Source of the DNA: an uncultured Lachnospiraceae bacterium | Lineage (GTDB): Bacteria > Bacillota > Clostridia > Lachnospirales > Lachnospiraceae | Assembly: GCA_910586405.1 (NCBI GenBank) | Contig: CAJUII010000099.1 | Coordinates: 1 to 11,726, forward strand | Reading direction: 5' to 3' | DNA: 11,726 nt | In this document: in pieces, positions 1 through 6,489 of the stretch | How the letters are laid out: each line of letters starts with the position of its first letter | How positions within the stretch are numbered: the stretch's first letter is position 1 | Translations under genes and position numbers: made by a program | The notes under the pieces: generated by a model | What the model was told of the DNA's origin: nothing | Seen by the model: only the letters and a program-made list of their open reading frames with translations | Database searches by the model: none

Positions 1-12
1 AACATTTATGAG

Positions 13-53
13 CAGGAAAAGAACCAAAGCCTTCGGTTCTTTTCCTGTTTTTT
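13..53 (+). terminator. Intrinsic terminator of an upstream gene outside the window
   Basis: A 13-bp perfect stem (13-25 pairing with 35-47) encloses a 9-nt loop and is followed directly by six T residues (48-53). This is a textbook rho-independent terminator. It separates the window's first operon from whatever gene lies to the left. Confidence 0.9.
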
Positions 54-87
54 GTTTACAGTCCCATATTATTCTGTCATAAAGCTG

Positions 88-116
88 TTGACAGGAAAAA
101 TATTCTGTGCTATGCT
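88..116 (+). promoter_or_regulatory. Sigma-A promoter of the padR operon
   Basis: A consensus -35 box TTGACA (88-93) and an extended -10 box TGC-TATGCT (108-116) are separated by exactly 17 bp. Transcription would start near 123, leaving a leader of about 118 nt before the padR start codon. The 15-bp repeat array begins just after the predicted start point, which suits a repressor blocking initiation or clearance. Confidence 0.8.
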
Positions 117-120
117 AATA

Positions 121-190
121 CTACGACAAACGTAGCAATGATTATCGTAGCAACGATAGACGTATCAATGACAGTCGTTGCATTGTCTGT
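121..190 (+). repeat. Tandem 15-bp repeat array, probable PadR operator
   Basis: Units start at 131, 146, 161 and 176, exactly 15 bp apart: CGTAGCAATG, CGTAGCAACG, CGTATCAATG and a weaker CGTTGCATTG, each followed by a variable 5-bp tail. Dyads lie within the array: CTACG-N5-CGTAG (121-135), ATCGT-N4-ACGAT (144-157), and a 7-bp inverted pair GCAACGA (150-156) / TCGTTGC (175-181). The array sits between the predicted transcription start and padR. PadR family members usually autoregulate by binding dyads near their own promoter, so binding here by the adjacent PadR is a reasonable inference. No identical published operator is known to me. Confidence 0.6.
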
Positions 191-240
191 CGGAGATAAG
201 ACAGAGAGCACTTGAGAACTGTATTGAAGGGAGGTTTGTT

Positions 241-585
241 ATGGGGAGTATCAGCAGCGACATCATACGCGGATACAATGACACGATGATTCTGTATCTG
301 CTGTGGGAGGCGCCCTCGTATGGCTATGAGATTTCAAAGAAAATCAAGAGTCTGACAGATGAAAAGTATGTGATCAAGGAGACTACGCTCTATTCCGCGT
401 TTACTAGGCTGGAAAAAAATGGCTTTGTCGAAGCCTTTTCTGAGAATGCTGCCATCAATGGGAAGCGCAGAACATATTATAGAATCACAGAGCAGGGCAG
501 GCAGTATTACCGTGAGAAATGTGCGGAGTGGACACTGACAAAGGAAGTTGTAGAGAAGTTTATCAAAGAGGATGGAGGGGTATGA
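241..585 (+). CDS. PadR family transcriptional regulator (short, PadR-s1 type)
   Basis: The product is a 114-residue winged-helix DNA-binding protein, probably a dimeric repressor of its own operon. The start at 241 is chosen because AAGGGAGG (227-234) lies 6 nt upstream. An in-frame TTG at 178 falls inside the operator repeats and has no ribosome binding site. The PadR pattern is clear: an N-terminal helix with ILYLLWEAPSYGYEI (residues 17-31), a recognition helix around KETTLYSAFTRLEKNGF (46-62), a wing with GKRRTYYRITEQG (74-86), and a C-terminal helix (about 87-110) that normally forms the dimer interface. The length matches the short subfamily, which lacks the long C-terminal Vir_act_alpha_C domain. 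The stop codon overlaps the ribosome binding site region of the next gene, so the two are translationally close. The ligand is unknown. Confidence 0.93.
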   Translation: MGSISSDIIRGYNDTMILYLLWEAPSYGYEISKKIKSLTDEKYVIKETTLYSAFTRLEKNGFVEAFSENAAINGKRRTYYRITEQGRQYYREKCAEWTLTKEVVEKFIKEDGGV

Positions 586-589
586 GCGT

Positions 590-1555
590 ATGGAGACAAT
601 CAGGAATTATCTGGAGACAATGTTTGCAAGACTTCCGATTACATTTGAGGTACAGAAGGCAAAAAATGAGTTGTGGCAGATGATGGAGGACAAATATACA
701 GAGCTAATCAAGGATGGCAAGACAGAAAACGAGGCAGTCGGCATCGTGATTTCCGAGTTTGGCAACCTTGACGAGCTTGCAGAGGAGCTTGGCATCAGCA
801 ATTTTGTGTTGCAGGAGAATCAGAAACAGGCAGGGAATCTGCGGCATGTCACGCTCGCAGAGGCCAAGGAGTATCTGCATGACAAGGCACACACTGCCTG
901 TACGGTGGCACTCGGCGTACTGCTGTGCATTATTAGCTGCTGCGGATATCTGTTGGATAGCAGTTGGAGCTTGCGCGGCGGGGTCTATGCCATGTGCTTT
1001 ATGTTTTTGTCGATTGCGGCAGCGGTGGCACTGTTTATGTATTCAGGTTTTGTCATGGGAAAATGGAATTTTTTGAAGAAAAGAGGATGCAGTGTGGACT
1101 TTGCGACAGCAGAGTACGTTCACAACCGGCGGGAGAGTTTTCGCGTGACACATGCGATGATGATCACCATTGGCGTTATTTTGTGTATTCTGAGTGTGCT
1201 GCCAGTGGTGATTGTCACCAGCCTGTTTTCAGGAAGAATCGGAATGGGGCCTGTCTTGATGTTTGTGTTGATCGGAATCGGGGTATTTCTGTTCGTGGCG
1301 GCGGGAAATGTGAATGCAGGATTTACAACACTTCTTTCATTAAACAAAAGCGATACGATGGGAGGCAGTTTTGTGCCGTCACAAAAACAGGTAAACTATA
1401 AAAATAATACCGTATCGCAGATGATGTCTGTCTACTGGCCGACCGTGACCTGTATCTATCTGTGCTGGAGCTTTTTGAGTTTTGACTGGCACATCACATG
1501 GATTGTGTGGGTGATTGCCGCAGTGGTACAACAGTTGATTCGTGCAGTTTGGTAG
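590..1555 (+). CDS. Six-helix membrane protein with N-terminal permease-prefix/HAAS-like domain
   Basis: The product is a 321-residue integral membrane protein of unknown function. Residues 1-75 are soluble and helical, with a pattern typical of the permease-prefix 1 / DUF1700 (HAAS) family: ELWQMMEDKYTELIKDGKTENEAV, then ISEFGNLDELAEELG. Six hydrophobic stretches follow at about 103-123, 131-156, 189-213, 220-246, 281-299 and 302-319. The start at 590 is preferred because GGAGGGG (574-580) is 9 nt upstream. An earlier in-frame ATG at 572 has its purine run directly abutting it. The gene follows padR almost without a gap and precedes a DUF4097 gene. PadR-DUF1700-DUF4097 is a recurring neighbourhood in Firmicutes. 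A role in sensing or relaying envelope or drug stress is inferred from that context only. Confidence 0.85.
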   Translation: METIRNYLETMFARLPITFEVQKAKNELWQMMEDKYTELIKDGKTENEAVGIVISEFGNLDELAEELGISNFVLQENQKQAGNLRHVTLAEAKEYLHDKAHTACTVALGVLLCIISCCGYLLDSSWSLRGGVYAMCFMFLSIAAAVALFMYSGFVMGKWNFLKKRGCSVDFATAEYVHNRRESFRVTHAMMITIGVILCILSVLPVVIVTSLFSGRIGMGPVLMFVLIGIGVFLFVAAGNVNAGFTTLLSLNKSDTMGGSFVPSQKQVNYKNNTVSQMMSVYWPTVTCIYLCWSFLSFDWHITWIVWVIAAVVQQLIRAVW

Positions 1556-1598
1556 TGCACAGGGTACGTATTGATCGCTTTTATGCTAGGAGGAAAAT

Positions 1599-2420
1599 AT
1601 GAGTATGAAGAAAAATATATGGATGACAGTCCTGACAATTATTACAGTATGCTGTGTTGTCGGCGGTACTTTTCACTATTATGGCATCTTTAGCTTGCGG
1701 GGAGGTTTTCGCTTTGGAGACGATCGAATCACGAGGGCAAGCTCAGATTTGGACGCTTTTGATGCGATTTATGTCGATGCGGATATGATTGATTTGTCAA
1801 TTGAGACGGGAAAGAAATTTTATCTCCACGGTGAGTATACAGATACGCTCAAACTGGAGTATGAAGTAAAGGATCACGCGCTTCACATCAAGCAGAAAAT
1901 GCCCAAAAGGGCATGGTGGGGAGGAATGAGAAATGAACGGTGCGACATGACATTGACAGTGCCGGAAGAAGCGGAGATGAAGAACATGGAGATCAAGGTC
2001 TCGATGGGAAGTATCAGCGTGGAGGGAATCACCGCCTCCGACTGTGATGCGCTGACTAATATGGGGAGCTTCACCTTTAAAAAATGCAGCTTTGACGAGT
2101 CAACGCTCAACACCAGTATGGGCGAAATTACAGTAAAAGACACCGAGCTTGGCGAGTCTGAGGTGGATAATGATATGGGTTCCATTCAAATAGAAGGCTG
2201 TACTTTTCAGAATTTGAGCGCAGACAACGCTATGGGCGATACGTCTATTAACGTGAACCAGAACCTTGACAACTTTGAAATAGAACTGGAAACGGAAATG
2301 GGTGAGGTGCGTGTCAATGACCAGAATGAGGGGACGAAATACCGCCAGTCAGGTGATGCCGGAAAGCTCGAAGCCAGCGCCAGCATGGGAAACATAAGAC
2401 TTCGTTATCAAACAAAGTAG
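1599..2420 (+). CDS. DUF4097 family putative adhesin/beta-helix protein, membrane-anchored
   Basis: The product is a 273-residue protein with a positively charged N-terminus (MSMKK) and one hydrophobic segment at about residues 7-25. It is probably a signal anchor with the rest outside the cell. From residue about 50 the protein matches the DUF4097 pattern, a right-handed beta-helix built from short repeats. The repeat is visible as Met-Gly pairs at residues 136, 155, 174, 193, 212, 234 and 263, the first five exactly 19 residues apart, each followed by a short alternating beta strand such as SISVEG, EITVKD or SIQIEG. AGGAGG (1588-1593) sits 5 nt before the start. A 43-bp gap separates it from the preceding membrane-protein gene, and no terminator is seen there, so the three genes probably form one transcript. 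'Adhesin' is a family label; the true function is unknown. Confidence 0.88.
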   Translation: MSMKKNIWMTVLTIITVCCVVGGTFHYYGIFSLRGGFRFGDDRITRASSDLDAFDAIYVDADMIDLSIETGKKFYLHGEYTDTLKLEYEVKDHALHIKQKMPKRAWWGGMRNERCDMTLTVPEEAEMKNMEIKVSMGSISVEGITASDCDALTNMGSFTFKKCSFDESTLNTSMGEITVKDTELGESEVDNDMGSIQIEGCTFQNLSADNAMGDTSINVNQNLDNFEIELETEMGEVRVNDQNEGTKYRQSGDAGKLEASASMGNIRLRYQTK

Positions 2421-2448
2421 CAGCGAGAAAGGATAAGAGAAAGGAATT

Positions 2449-2624
2449 ATGAAAAAATTGGGGTTTCCTTGGCAGAGGATTATCCGCATGTTTTTATGGG
2501 AGTTTTTGAGGGGAGTGAAATTCTGACAGGCGGGAACTGCGAGATGGAGGGCAGTATTATCGTATTTTTTATCAATATTCTTATGATGGTTGGTTTGTTG
2601 ATATATTACAGGCGTTCCGCGTAA
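2449..2624 (+). pseudogene. Short open frames, possible remnant of an FtsX-like permease or small membrane peptide
   Basis: Two overlapping small frames lie between the DUF4097 gene and the ABC ATPase genes. The first (2449-2526, 25 codons, AAAGGA at 2440-2445) begins MKKLGFPWQRIIRMFLWEF. This resembles the LGxxxxQIIRxFLxE segment of FtsX/MacB-type permeases. The second, in another frame (ATG 2496 or 2544, ending 2624), encodes a hydrophobic helix IIVFFINILMMVGLLIYY followed by RR. This frame is also open back to the DUF4097 stop. The pair could be a frameshifted, eroded permease, two true small proteins, or chance. Neither frame gives a full recognisable domain, so the label is tentative. 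Confidence 0.25.
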
Positions 2625-2653
2625 AAATCCATGCAAATTTTGCATGGATTTTT
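2623..2653. terminator. Hairpin terminator, possibly bidirectional
   Basis: A near-perfect palindrome pairs 2623-2635 with 2641-2653 around a short AT-rich loop. The 5' arm starts with five A and the 3' arm ends with five T. This is what a rho-independent terminator acting on either strand looks like. It would close the padR operon. Confidence 0.7.
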
Positions 2654-2673
2654 CGTGTATACTGTGGTAGAAT
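2645..2673 (+). promoter_or_regulatory. Possible promoter for the ABC ATPase genes
   Basis: An extended -10 box TGG-TAGAAT (2665-2673) lies 54 nt before the first ATPase gene. The -35 position 17 bp upstream (2645-2650, TGGATT) is poor and overlaps the terminator hairpin. A second -10-like TATACT sits at 2658-2663. The call rests mainly on the -10 element and on the need for a start after the terminator. Confidence 0.35.
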
Positions 2674-2726
2674 AAGGAACGTATCAAAGTGTTGGCATGA
2701 CAGATCATTTATAGTGAAGGAGACAG

Positions 2727-3530
2727 ATGGAACAGATATTGTTAAAAGTAGAAAATCTGAATATAGAATTTCATGATCATGATGTGCCAGAACGTGTCGT
2801 GAATCAGTTGAACATGGTGCTGCATCAGGGAGAAATTCTAGGAATTGTCGGCGAATCCGGTTCGGGAAAATCCATGACCGCGATGGCGATTGCGGGACTG
2901 TTGAGGCGCCATGACATGAAAATGGAGGGGAAAATCCTCTTTGAAGGGAACGAGCTGCTGCATACAGACCGCGAGACGCTGCGGCAGCTTCAGGGGAATC
3001 AGATTGGCATTGTCTTTCAGGAACCCATGACGTCCTTAAATCCGGTCAAGCGCATCGGCTGGCAGGTGGAGGAGAGCCTTCGCATACATAGACCGGAGTT
3101 GTCCAAGGAGGAACGGTATATGCGTGTCATCAAGGCGCTTGAGGAGGTAGAGCTTGACAATCCGCAGCTTGTCTATAAAAAATATCCGCATGAGCTCTCT
3201 GGCGGTATGCGCCAGCGCGTGATGATCGCTTCTGCGATGATCTGTGAGCCGAAGCTTCTGATTGCCGACGAGCCGACGACAGCGCTCGATGTGACCATAC
3301 AGTTGCAGATTGTGAAGCTTTTACAGCGGCTCAATCAGGAAAAAAAGATGGCAGTTTTATTTATCTCACATGATCTTAGTCTGGTGAAGCGCCTGTGTGA
3401 CCGAGTGATTGTGATGCATAACGGCAGCATGGTAGAGACCGGAAAGACAGAGGAAATATTTTACAGTCCGAAAGAGGATTATACGATCAAGCTGATCAGC
3501 GCCATACCCAAATTAGAGAAGTTGGTGTGA
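2727..3530 (+). CDS. Peptide/nickel-type ABC transporter ATPase (OppD/DppD/NikD-like)
   Basis: The product is a 267-residue cytoplasmic ATPase that would power uptake of peptides, nickel or metal-chelator complexes. All nucleotide-binding motifs are intact: Walker A GESGSGKS (42-49), Q-loop Gln98 in VFQEPMTSLNP, signature LSGGM (157-161), Walker B LLIADEP (177-183) and the switch His215 in SHD. VFQEPMTSLNP and DEPTTALDVTIQ are typical of the OppD/NikD group. The protein ends near residue 267 and lacks the roughly 60-residue C-terminal oligo_HPY extension of full OppD/DppD. That makes it closer in length to NikD or CntD. AAGGAG (2717-2722) precedes the start. A partner ATPase gene follows 22 bp later, and the two would form a heterodimer. 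The substrate cannot be read from the sequence. Confidence 0.9.
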   Translation: MEQILLKVENLNIEFHDHDVPERVVNQLNMVLHQGEILGIVGESGSGKSMTAMAIAGLLRRHDMKMEGKILFEGNELLHTDRETLRQLQGNQIGIVFQEPMTSLNPVKRIGWQVEESLRIHRPELSKEERYMRVIKALEEVELDNPQLVYKKYPHELSGGMRQRVMIASAMICEPKLLIADEPTTALDVTIQLQIVKLLQRLNQEKKMAVLFISHDLSLVKRLCDRVIVMHNGSMVETGKTEEIFYSPKEDYTIKLISAIPKLEKLV

Positions 3531-3552
3531 CGGCGCGCTGCAGAGGGGGATT

Positions 3553-4314
3553 ATGGATACTATTTTAAGCGTTGAGAAATTAAATGTCTATTATAAAAAT
3601 AAAGAAAGCCTGTCTGCGCGTTTTCGCAAGGGAGCGGAAAAAAATGTGCAGCATGTGCTAAAGGACGTGAGCTTTGCGATGAAAAGGGGGGAAATCTTAG
3701 GTCTTGTCGGTGAGAGCGGCTGCGGGAAAACCTCTCTTGCGAAGGCGATTCTTGGAATGCAGAAGCAGTATGACGGCGAGATTTCTCTGGATTGTCCCAA
3801 TCCGCAGATGGTCTTTCAGGACCCGTACAGTTCGCTCAACCCGTCGAAGAAAATAGGGTGGATTTTGGAGGAGCCGCTCCGCATGAAAAAGGGGGAGGGC
3901 AGGCTGTCAAAAGAAGCGCGGGTGGCAAAGGTCGATCAGATGCTTGAGCGGGTGGGGCTTGATGCGAAGCTAAAGGACCACTATCCCACAGAGCTTTCCG
4001 GCGGACAGCGGCAGCGCGTTGCGATTGCGGCTGCACTTCTGTGTGATACGGATTTTTTGATCGCTGATGAGCCGGTATCCGCGCTGGATGTGACGATACA
4101 GGCACAGATTATCCGGCTATTATTAAGGCTTCATAGGGAGTTGGGGATTTCCATACTTTTCATCTCACATGATCTGCGGGTTGTCTACCAGATGTGTGAC
4201 CGGGTTCTCATTATGAAGAGCGGGGAGATTCTCGAACAGGGAAAGGTTGAAGAGGTGTATCAGCATCCGTCAGCCGATTACACCCGGCTTCTGCTCGATG
4301 CAGCAAATTTGTGA
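3553..4314 (+). CDS. Peptide/nickel-type ABC transporter ATPase (OppF/DppF/NikE-like)
   Basis: The product is a 253-residue partner ATPase for the preceding gene. Motifs are complete: Walker A GESGCGKT (53-60), Q-loop Gln89 in VFQDPYSSLNP, signature LSGGQ (148-152), Walker B FLIADEP (168-174) and switch His206 in SHD. GCGKT and FQDPYSSLNP are the usual OppF/NikE variants, as against GSGKS and FQEPMTSLNP in OppD/NikD. Between Walker A and the Q-loop it is shorter than typical OppF, and it has no C-terminal oligo_HPY extension. AGAGGGGGA (3542-3550) lies just before the ATG. No permease or solute-binding gene follows; the next gene is yqeG. The last codons (AANL-stop) lie in the first copy of a 36-bp tandem repeat. 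Confidence 0.9.
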   Translation: MDTILSVEKLNVYYKNKESLSARFRKGAEKNVQHVLKDVSFAMKRGEILGLVGESGCGKTSLAKAILGMQKQYDGEISLDCPNPQMVFQDPYSSLNPSKKIGWILEEPLRMKKGEGRLSKEARVAKVDQMLERVGLDAKLKDHYPTELSGGQRQRVAIAAALLCDTDFLIADEPVSALDVTIQAQIIRLLLRLHRELGISILFISHDLRVVYQMCDRVLIMKSGEILEQGKVEEVYQHPSADYTRLLLDAANL

Positions 4315-4389
4315 TGGGACAGGTAACTGACCAGTGCAGCGAATTTGTGATGGGACAGGTAACTGACCAGTGCAGCGAATTTGTGATGG
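4301..4389 (+). repeat. 36-bp tandem repeat overlapping the 3' end of the second ATPase gene
   Basis: Two full copies (4301-4336, 4337-4372) and a partial third (4373-4389) lie head to tail with no spacer. The only difference between the full copies is A4305 versus G4341. The first copy starts inside the ATPase gene and includes its stop codon. Later copies repeat the codons for Ala-Ala-Asn-Leu-stop in the same frame, because 36 is a multiple of three. The unit therefore looks like a local duplication of the gene's own end. Each unit carries a small dyad (ACTG-AC-CAGT) too short to be a terminator. It is not CRISPR, because there are no spacers. Confidence 0.95.
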
Positions 4390-4452
4390 TTAGAAAAGTA
4401 TCCCGTTTTTGAGACAAAGGGTGTGTAAGCACCGCAGGAGGAGGATTGTTTG

Positions 4453-4968
4453 ATGCTGGAATGTTTTTATCCGAAAGAATATCTGGATTCTACGTATCAG
4501 ATTGATTTCGAGAAAATGTACAGACAGGGTTACAGGGGAATTATTTTTGATATTGACAATACACTGGTGCCGCATGGGCTTCCGGCAGACGAGCGCGCGC
4601 TGGCACTGTTTCGGCGTCTGAAAAGTATCGGCTACAAGGTGACAATGCTCTCCAACAACAAAGAACCGCGGGTGAAGATGTTCTGTGATGCGGTGGAGGC
4701 GCCGTATATTTACAAGGCGGGCAAGCCAAAGCCTGAGAAGTACAGACAGGCTATGAAGAATATGGGAACGGATAATAGAAATACATTGTTTGTGGGCGAC
4801 CAGATTTTTACGGATGTGTGGGGGGCAAACAAGGCGGGGATTTACGCGATTCTAGTCAAGCCAATTCACCCCAAAGAAGAGATACAGATCGTGCTGAAAC
4901 GGTATTTGGAAAAAATCGTGCTGATCTGTTACCAGCGCGCTTGCAAGAAGCAGTCTGTAAAAAAATAG
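4453..4968 (+). CDS. yqeG: YqeG family HAD-IIIA phosphatase
   Basis: The product is a 171-residue HAD-superfamily phosphatase of the YqeG group, related to phosphatidylglycerophosphate phosphatase (yeast Gep4). A role in phosphatidylglycerol synthesis is plausible but not shown here. The HAD motifs are motif I DIDNT (33-37, nucleophile Asp33, acid/base Asp35), motif II Ser67 in MLSNN, motif III lysine within KAGKPKP (88-94) and motif IV GDQIFTD (115-121). There is no large cap domain, as expected for subclass III. The ATG at 4453 has AGGAGGAGG (4436-4444) 8 nt upstream, better than the TTG codon just before it. The gene precedes aroE, an arrangement also known from Bacillus, where yqeH lies between them; yqeH is absent here. 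Confidence 0.9.
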   Translation: MLECFYPKEYLDSTYQIDFEKMYRQGYRGIIFDIDNTLVPHGLPADERALALFRRLKSIGYKVTMLSNNKEPRVKMFCDAVEAPYIYKAGKPKPEKYRQAMKNMGTDNRNTLFVGDQIFTDVWGANKAGIYAILVKPIHPKEEIQIVLKRYLEKIVLICYQRACKKQSVKK

Positions 4969-5004
4969 ATACGTTTGATGAGCATAGAAAAAGGGGCGTT
5001 ACGG

Positions 5005-5901
5005 ATGGAAATTAACGGAAAAACAAAAGTGTATGGAATTATAGGAAATCCAATAGAGCATACACTGTCACCGCTTATGCATGGCATGTTTGCCGACGCG
5101 CTTGGCCTTGACATGGTGTATGTGCCGTTTCATGTGGCAGAAGGACAGATTGAGACTGCGCTCAGAGGGGCATACGGATTAAATATTTGCGGAATGAATG
5201 TCACAGTACCTTACAAAAATGCGGTGCTTCCTTATCTGACGGAGGTGGAACAGCGTGCGGCGGCCGCCGGGGCGGTCAATACACTTGTGCGTGACGCGCG
5301 GGAAGACAAAGAAGGTTTTATCGGCTATAATACAGATATGGGCGGACTTTGGCGCGCCATGCACGAGGAGGGGATCTCGCTCAAAGGGGAGGAGGTCATC
5401 ATACTTGGCGCAGGCGGTGCGGGGCGGGCAGCCGCATTCGAGTGTGCGAGCAGCGACGCGAAAAAGGTGTATTTATTAAATCGAGACGCCGCAAAAGCAG
5501 AGGAAGTCGCGGCAAAAGTCAACGAAGCTCTTAGCAGGTATGGGAAGAACTGTGTGTCAGCGATGGCACTCAGTGAATATCCAAAGCTTCTGACAGGGGC
5601 AGAGCACAGATACATCGTGATACAGTGCACCAGCGTAGGTCTTGCGCCAAAGACAGCGGAGGCAGTTCTTGAGGACGGCGATTTTTATCATTATGTCAAA
5701 TATGGATATGATCTGATTTATACGCCTTGGGAGACCAAATTTATGAGCCTTGTCACCGCAAACGGCGGTGTGGCGTACAATGGGCTGAAAATGCTGTTGT
5801 ATCAGGGAATTGATGCCTTTGAGATGTGGACAGGCTGCAAAGTGACCAAGGAAAGTGCAGAGAAAGTGTATCAGGCAATAAAAGATAAACTGTATGCGTA
5901 A
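5005..5901 (+). CDS. aroE: Shikimate dehydrogenase (NADP+)
   Basis: The enzyme reduces 3-dehydroshikimate to shikimate in aromatic amino acid and chorismate synthesis; it is cytoplasmic. The 298-residue length is slightly above the usual 270-290. The substrate domain shows GNPIEHTLSP (15-23), NVTVPYK with catalytic Lys71, Asn92 in AVNT, and Asp111 in YNTDMGG. The nucleotide domain has the Rossmann loop GAGGAGR (135-141) and NR (159-160), the usual NADP-selecting pair. Gln267 lies in NGLKMLLYQG. The first residue of the usual SLSP motif is Thr20 here, which still has a hydroxyl. The ATG at 5005 has AAGGGG (4991-4996) 8 nt upstream; an in-frame ATG at 4978 lacks a site. It lies 36 bp after yqeG and before aroK. 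Confidence 0.96.
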   Translation: MEINGKTKVYGIIGNPIEHTLSPLMHGMFADALGLDMVYVPFHVAEGQIETALRGAYGLNICGMNVTVPYKNAVLPYLTEVEQRAAAAGAVNTLVRDAREDKEGFIGYNTDMGGLWRAMHEEGISLKGEEVIILGAGGAGRAAAFECASSDAKKVYLLNRDAAKAEEVAAKVNEALSRYGKNCVSAMALSEYPKLLTGAEHRYIVIQCTSVGLAPKTAEAVLEDGDFYHYVKYGYDLIYTPWETKFMSLVTANGGVAYNGLKMLLYQGIDAFEMWTGCKVTKESAEKVYQAIKDKLYA

Positions 5902-5957
5902 GCAGAAGATTCTTATAATGGATTAAGTACGCGATATTGGTGTGAATGGGGATACAG

Positions 5958-6467
5958 ATGGAAAATATTATTCTGACAGGTTATATGGGAAGCGGCAAGA
6001 CGACGGTTGGAAAAAATGTCGCCAAATTAAAGGCGTATACCTTTTTGGATACGGACGAGATGATTGTGCAGCAACAACGCAGGAGTATTAATGAGATCTT
6101 CGCGACAGAGGGGGAACAGGCATTTCGGGATATGGAGACAGCGCTGTTAAGGCAGTTGATTGATGAGAAAAGAGAACGTATTGTTCTGTCAACTGGCGGC
6201 GGTATGCCCCTGCGTGCAGAGAACAGGCAGCTTTTATCAAAGCTTGGCAAGGTGGTGTACCTCAAGGCCAGCCCAGCGACAGTCTACAATCGAATCAAGG
6301 GGGACACCACCAGACCATTGCTACAGTGCGATGATCCCATGAGGCGGATTGAGGAGATGATCGCGGCGCGTGGACCCTTGTACGAGGAGGGCGCGGTGCT
6401 GATTCTTGATGTCGATGCGCTGAAACAGTCCGAGGTGGCTGAACAGTGTGTGAAGAATGACGCATAA
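5958..6467 (+). CDS. aroK: Shikimate kinase
   Basis: The enzyme phosphorylates the 3-hydroxyl of shikimate using ATP, the step after AroE. The protein has 169 residues, the normal size. Walker A is GYMGSGKT (8-15). Shikimate-binding residues are Asp31/Asp33 in FLDTDEM, Arg57 in FRDMET and the glycines of STGGGMP (78-84). The lid carries Arg119 in TTRPLL, and Arg138 near the C-terminus is the adenine/shikimate-side arginine. Two in-frame ATGs exist. The one at 5958 is preferred because GGGGA (5948-5952) precedes it, while the ATG at 5946 has no site. The gene follows aroE by 56 bp and aroQ lies 22 bp downstream, so the three are probably co-transcribed. Confidence 0.95.
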   Translation: MENIILTGYMGSGKTTVGKNVAKLKAYTFLDTDEMIVQQQRRSINEIFATEGEQAFRDMETALLRQLIDEKRERIVLSTGGGMPLRAENRQLLSKLGKVVYLKASPATVYNRIKGDTTRPLLQCDDPMRRIEEMIAARGPLYEEGAVLILDVDALKQSEVAEQCVKNDA

Positions 6468-6489
6468 ATAATGGAAAGGACGGCAGAAT

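Noticed and set aside
178..240. Longer padR reading frame from a TTG at 178
   Set aside because: It overlaps the operator-like repeats, has no ribosome binding site, and adds residues not expected in the PadR family. The ATG at 241 has AAGGGAGG at good spacing.
964..1401. Open frame of 145 codons inside the six-helix membrane protein gene
   Set aside because: It lies within a well-supported gene in another frame, is rich in Cys, Arg and Gly, and has no family pattern.
2496..2624. Sortase-type anchor (LTGG, hydrophobic helix, RR tail)
   Set aside because: The LPxTG proline is missing, the spacing is loose, and there is no exported domain in front of it. The resemblance is probably accidental.
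4301..4389. CRISPR array (36-bp repeat unit)
   Set aside because: The copies are directly adjacent with no spacers, there are only two and a half of them, and no cas genes are present.
5914..5919. Perfect TATAAT between aroE and aroK as a promoter
   Set aside because: No -35-like sequence occurs 16-18 bp upstream and there is no extended -10 TG. The genes are closely spaced and probably co-transcribed.
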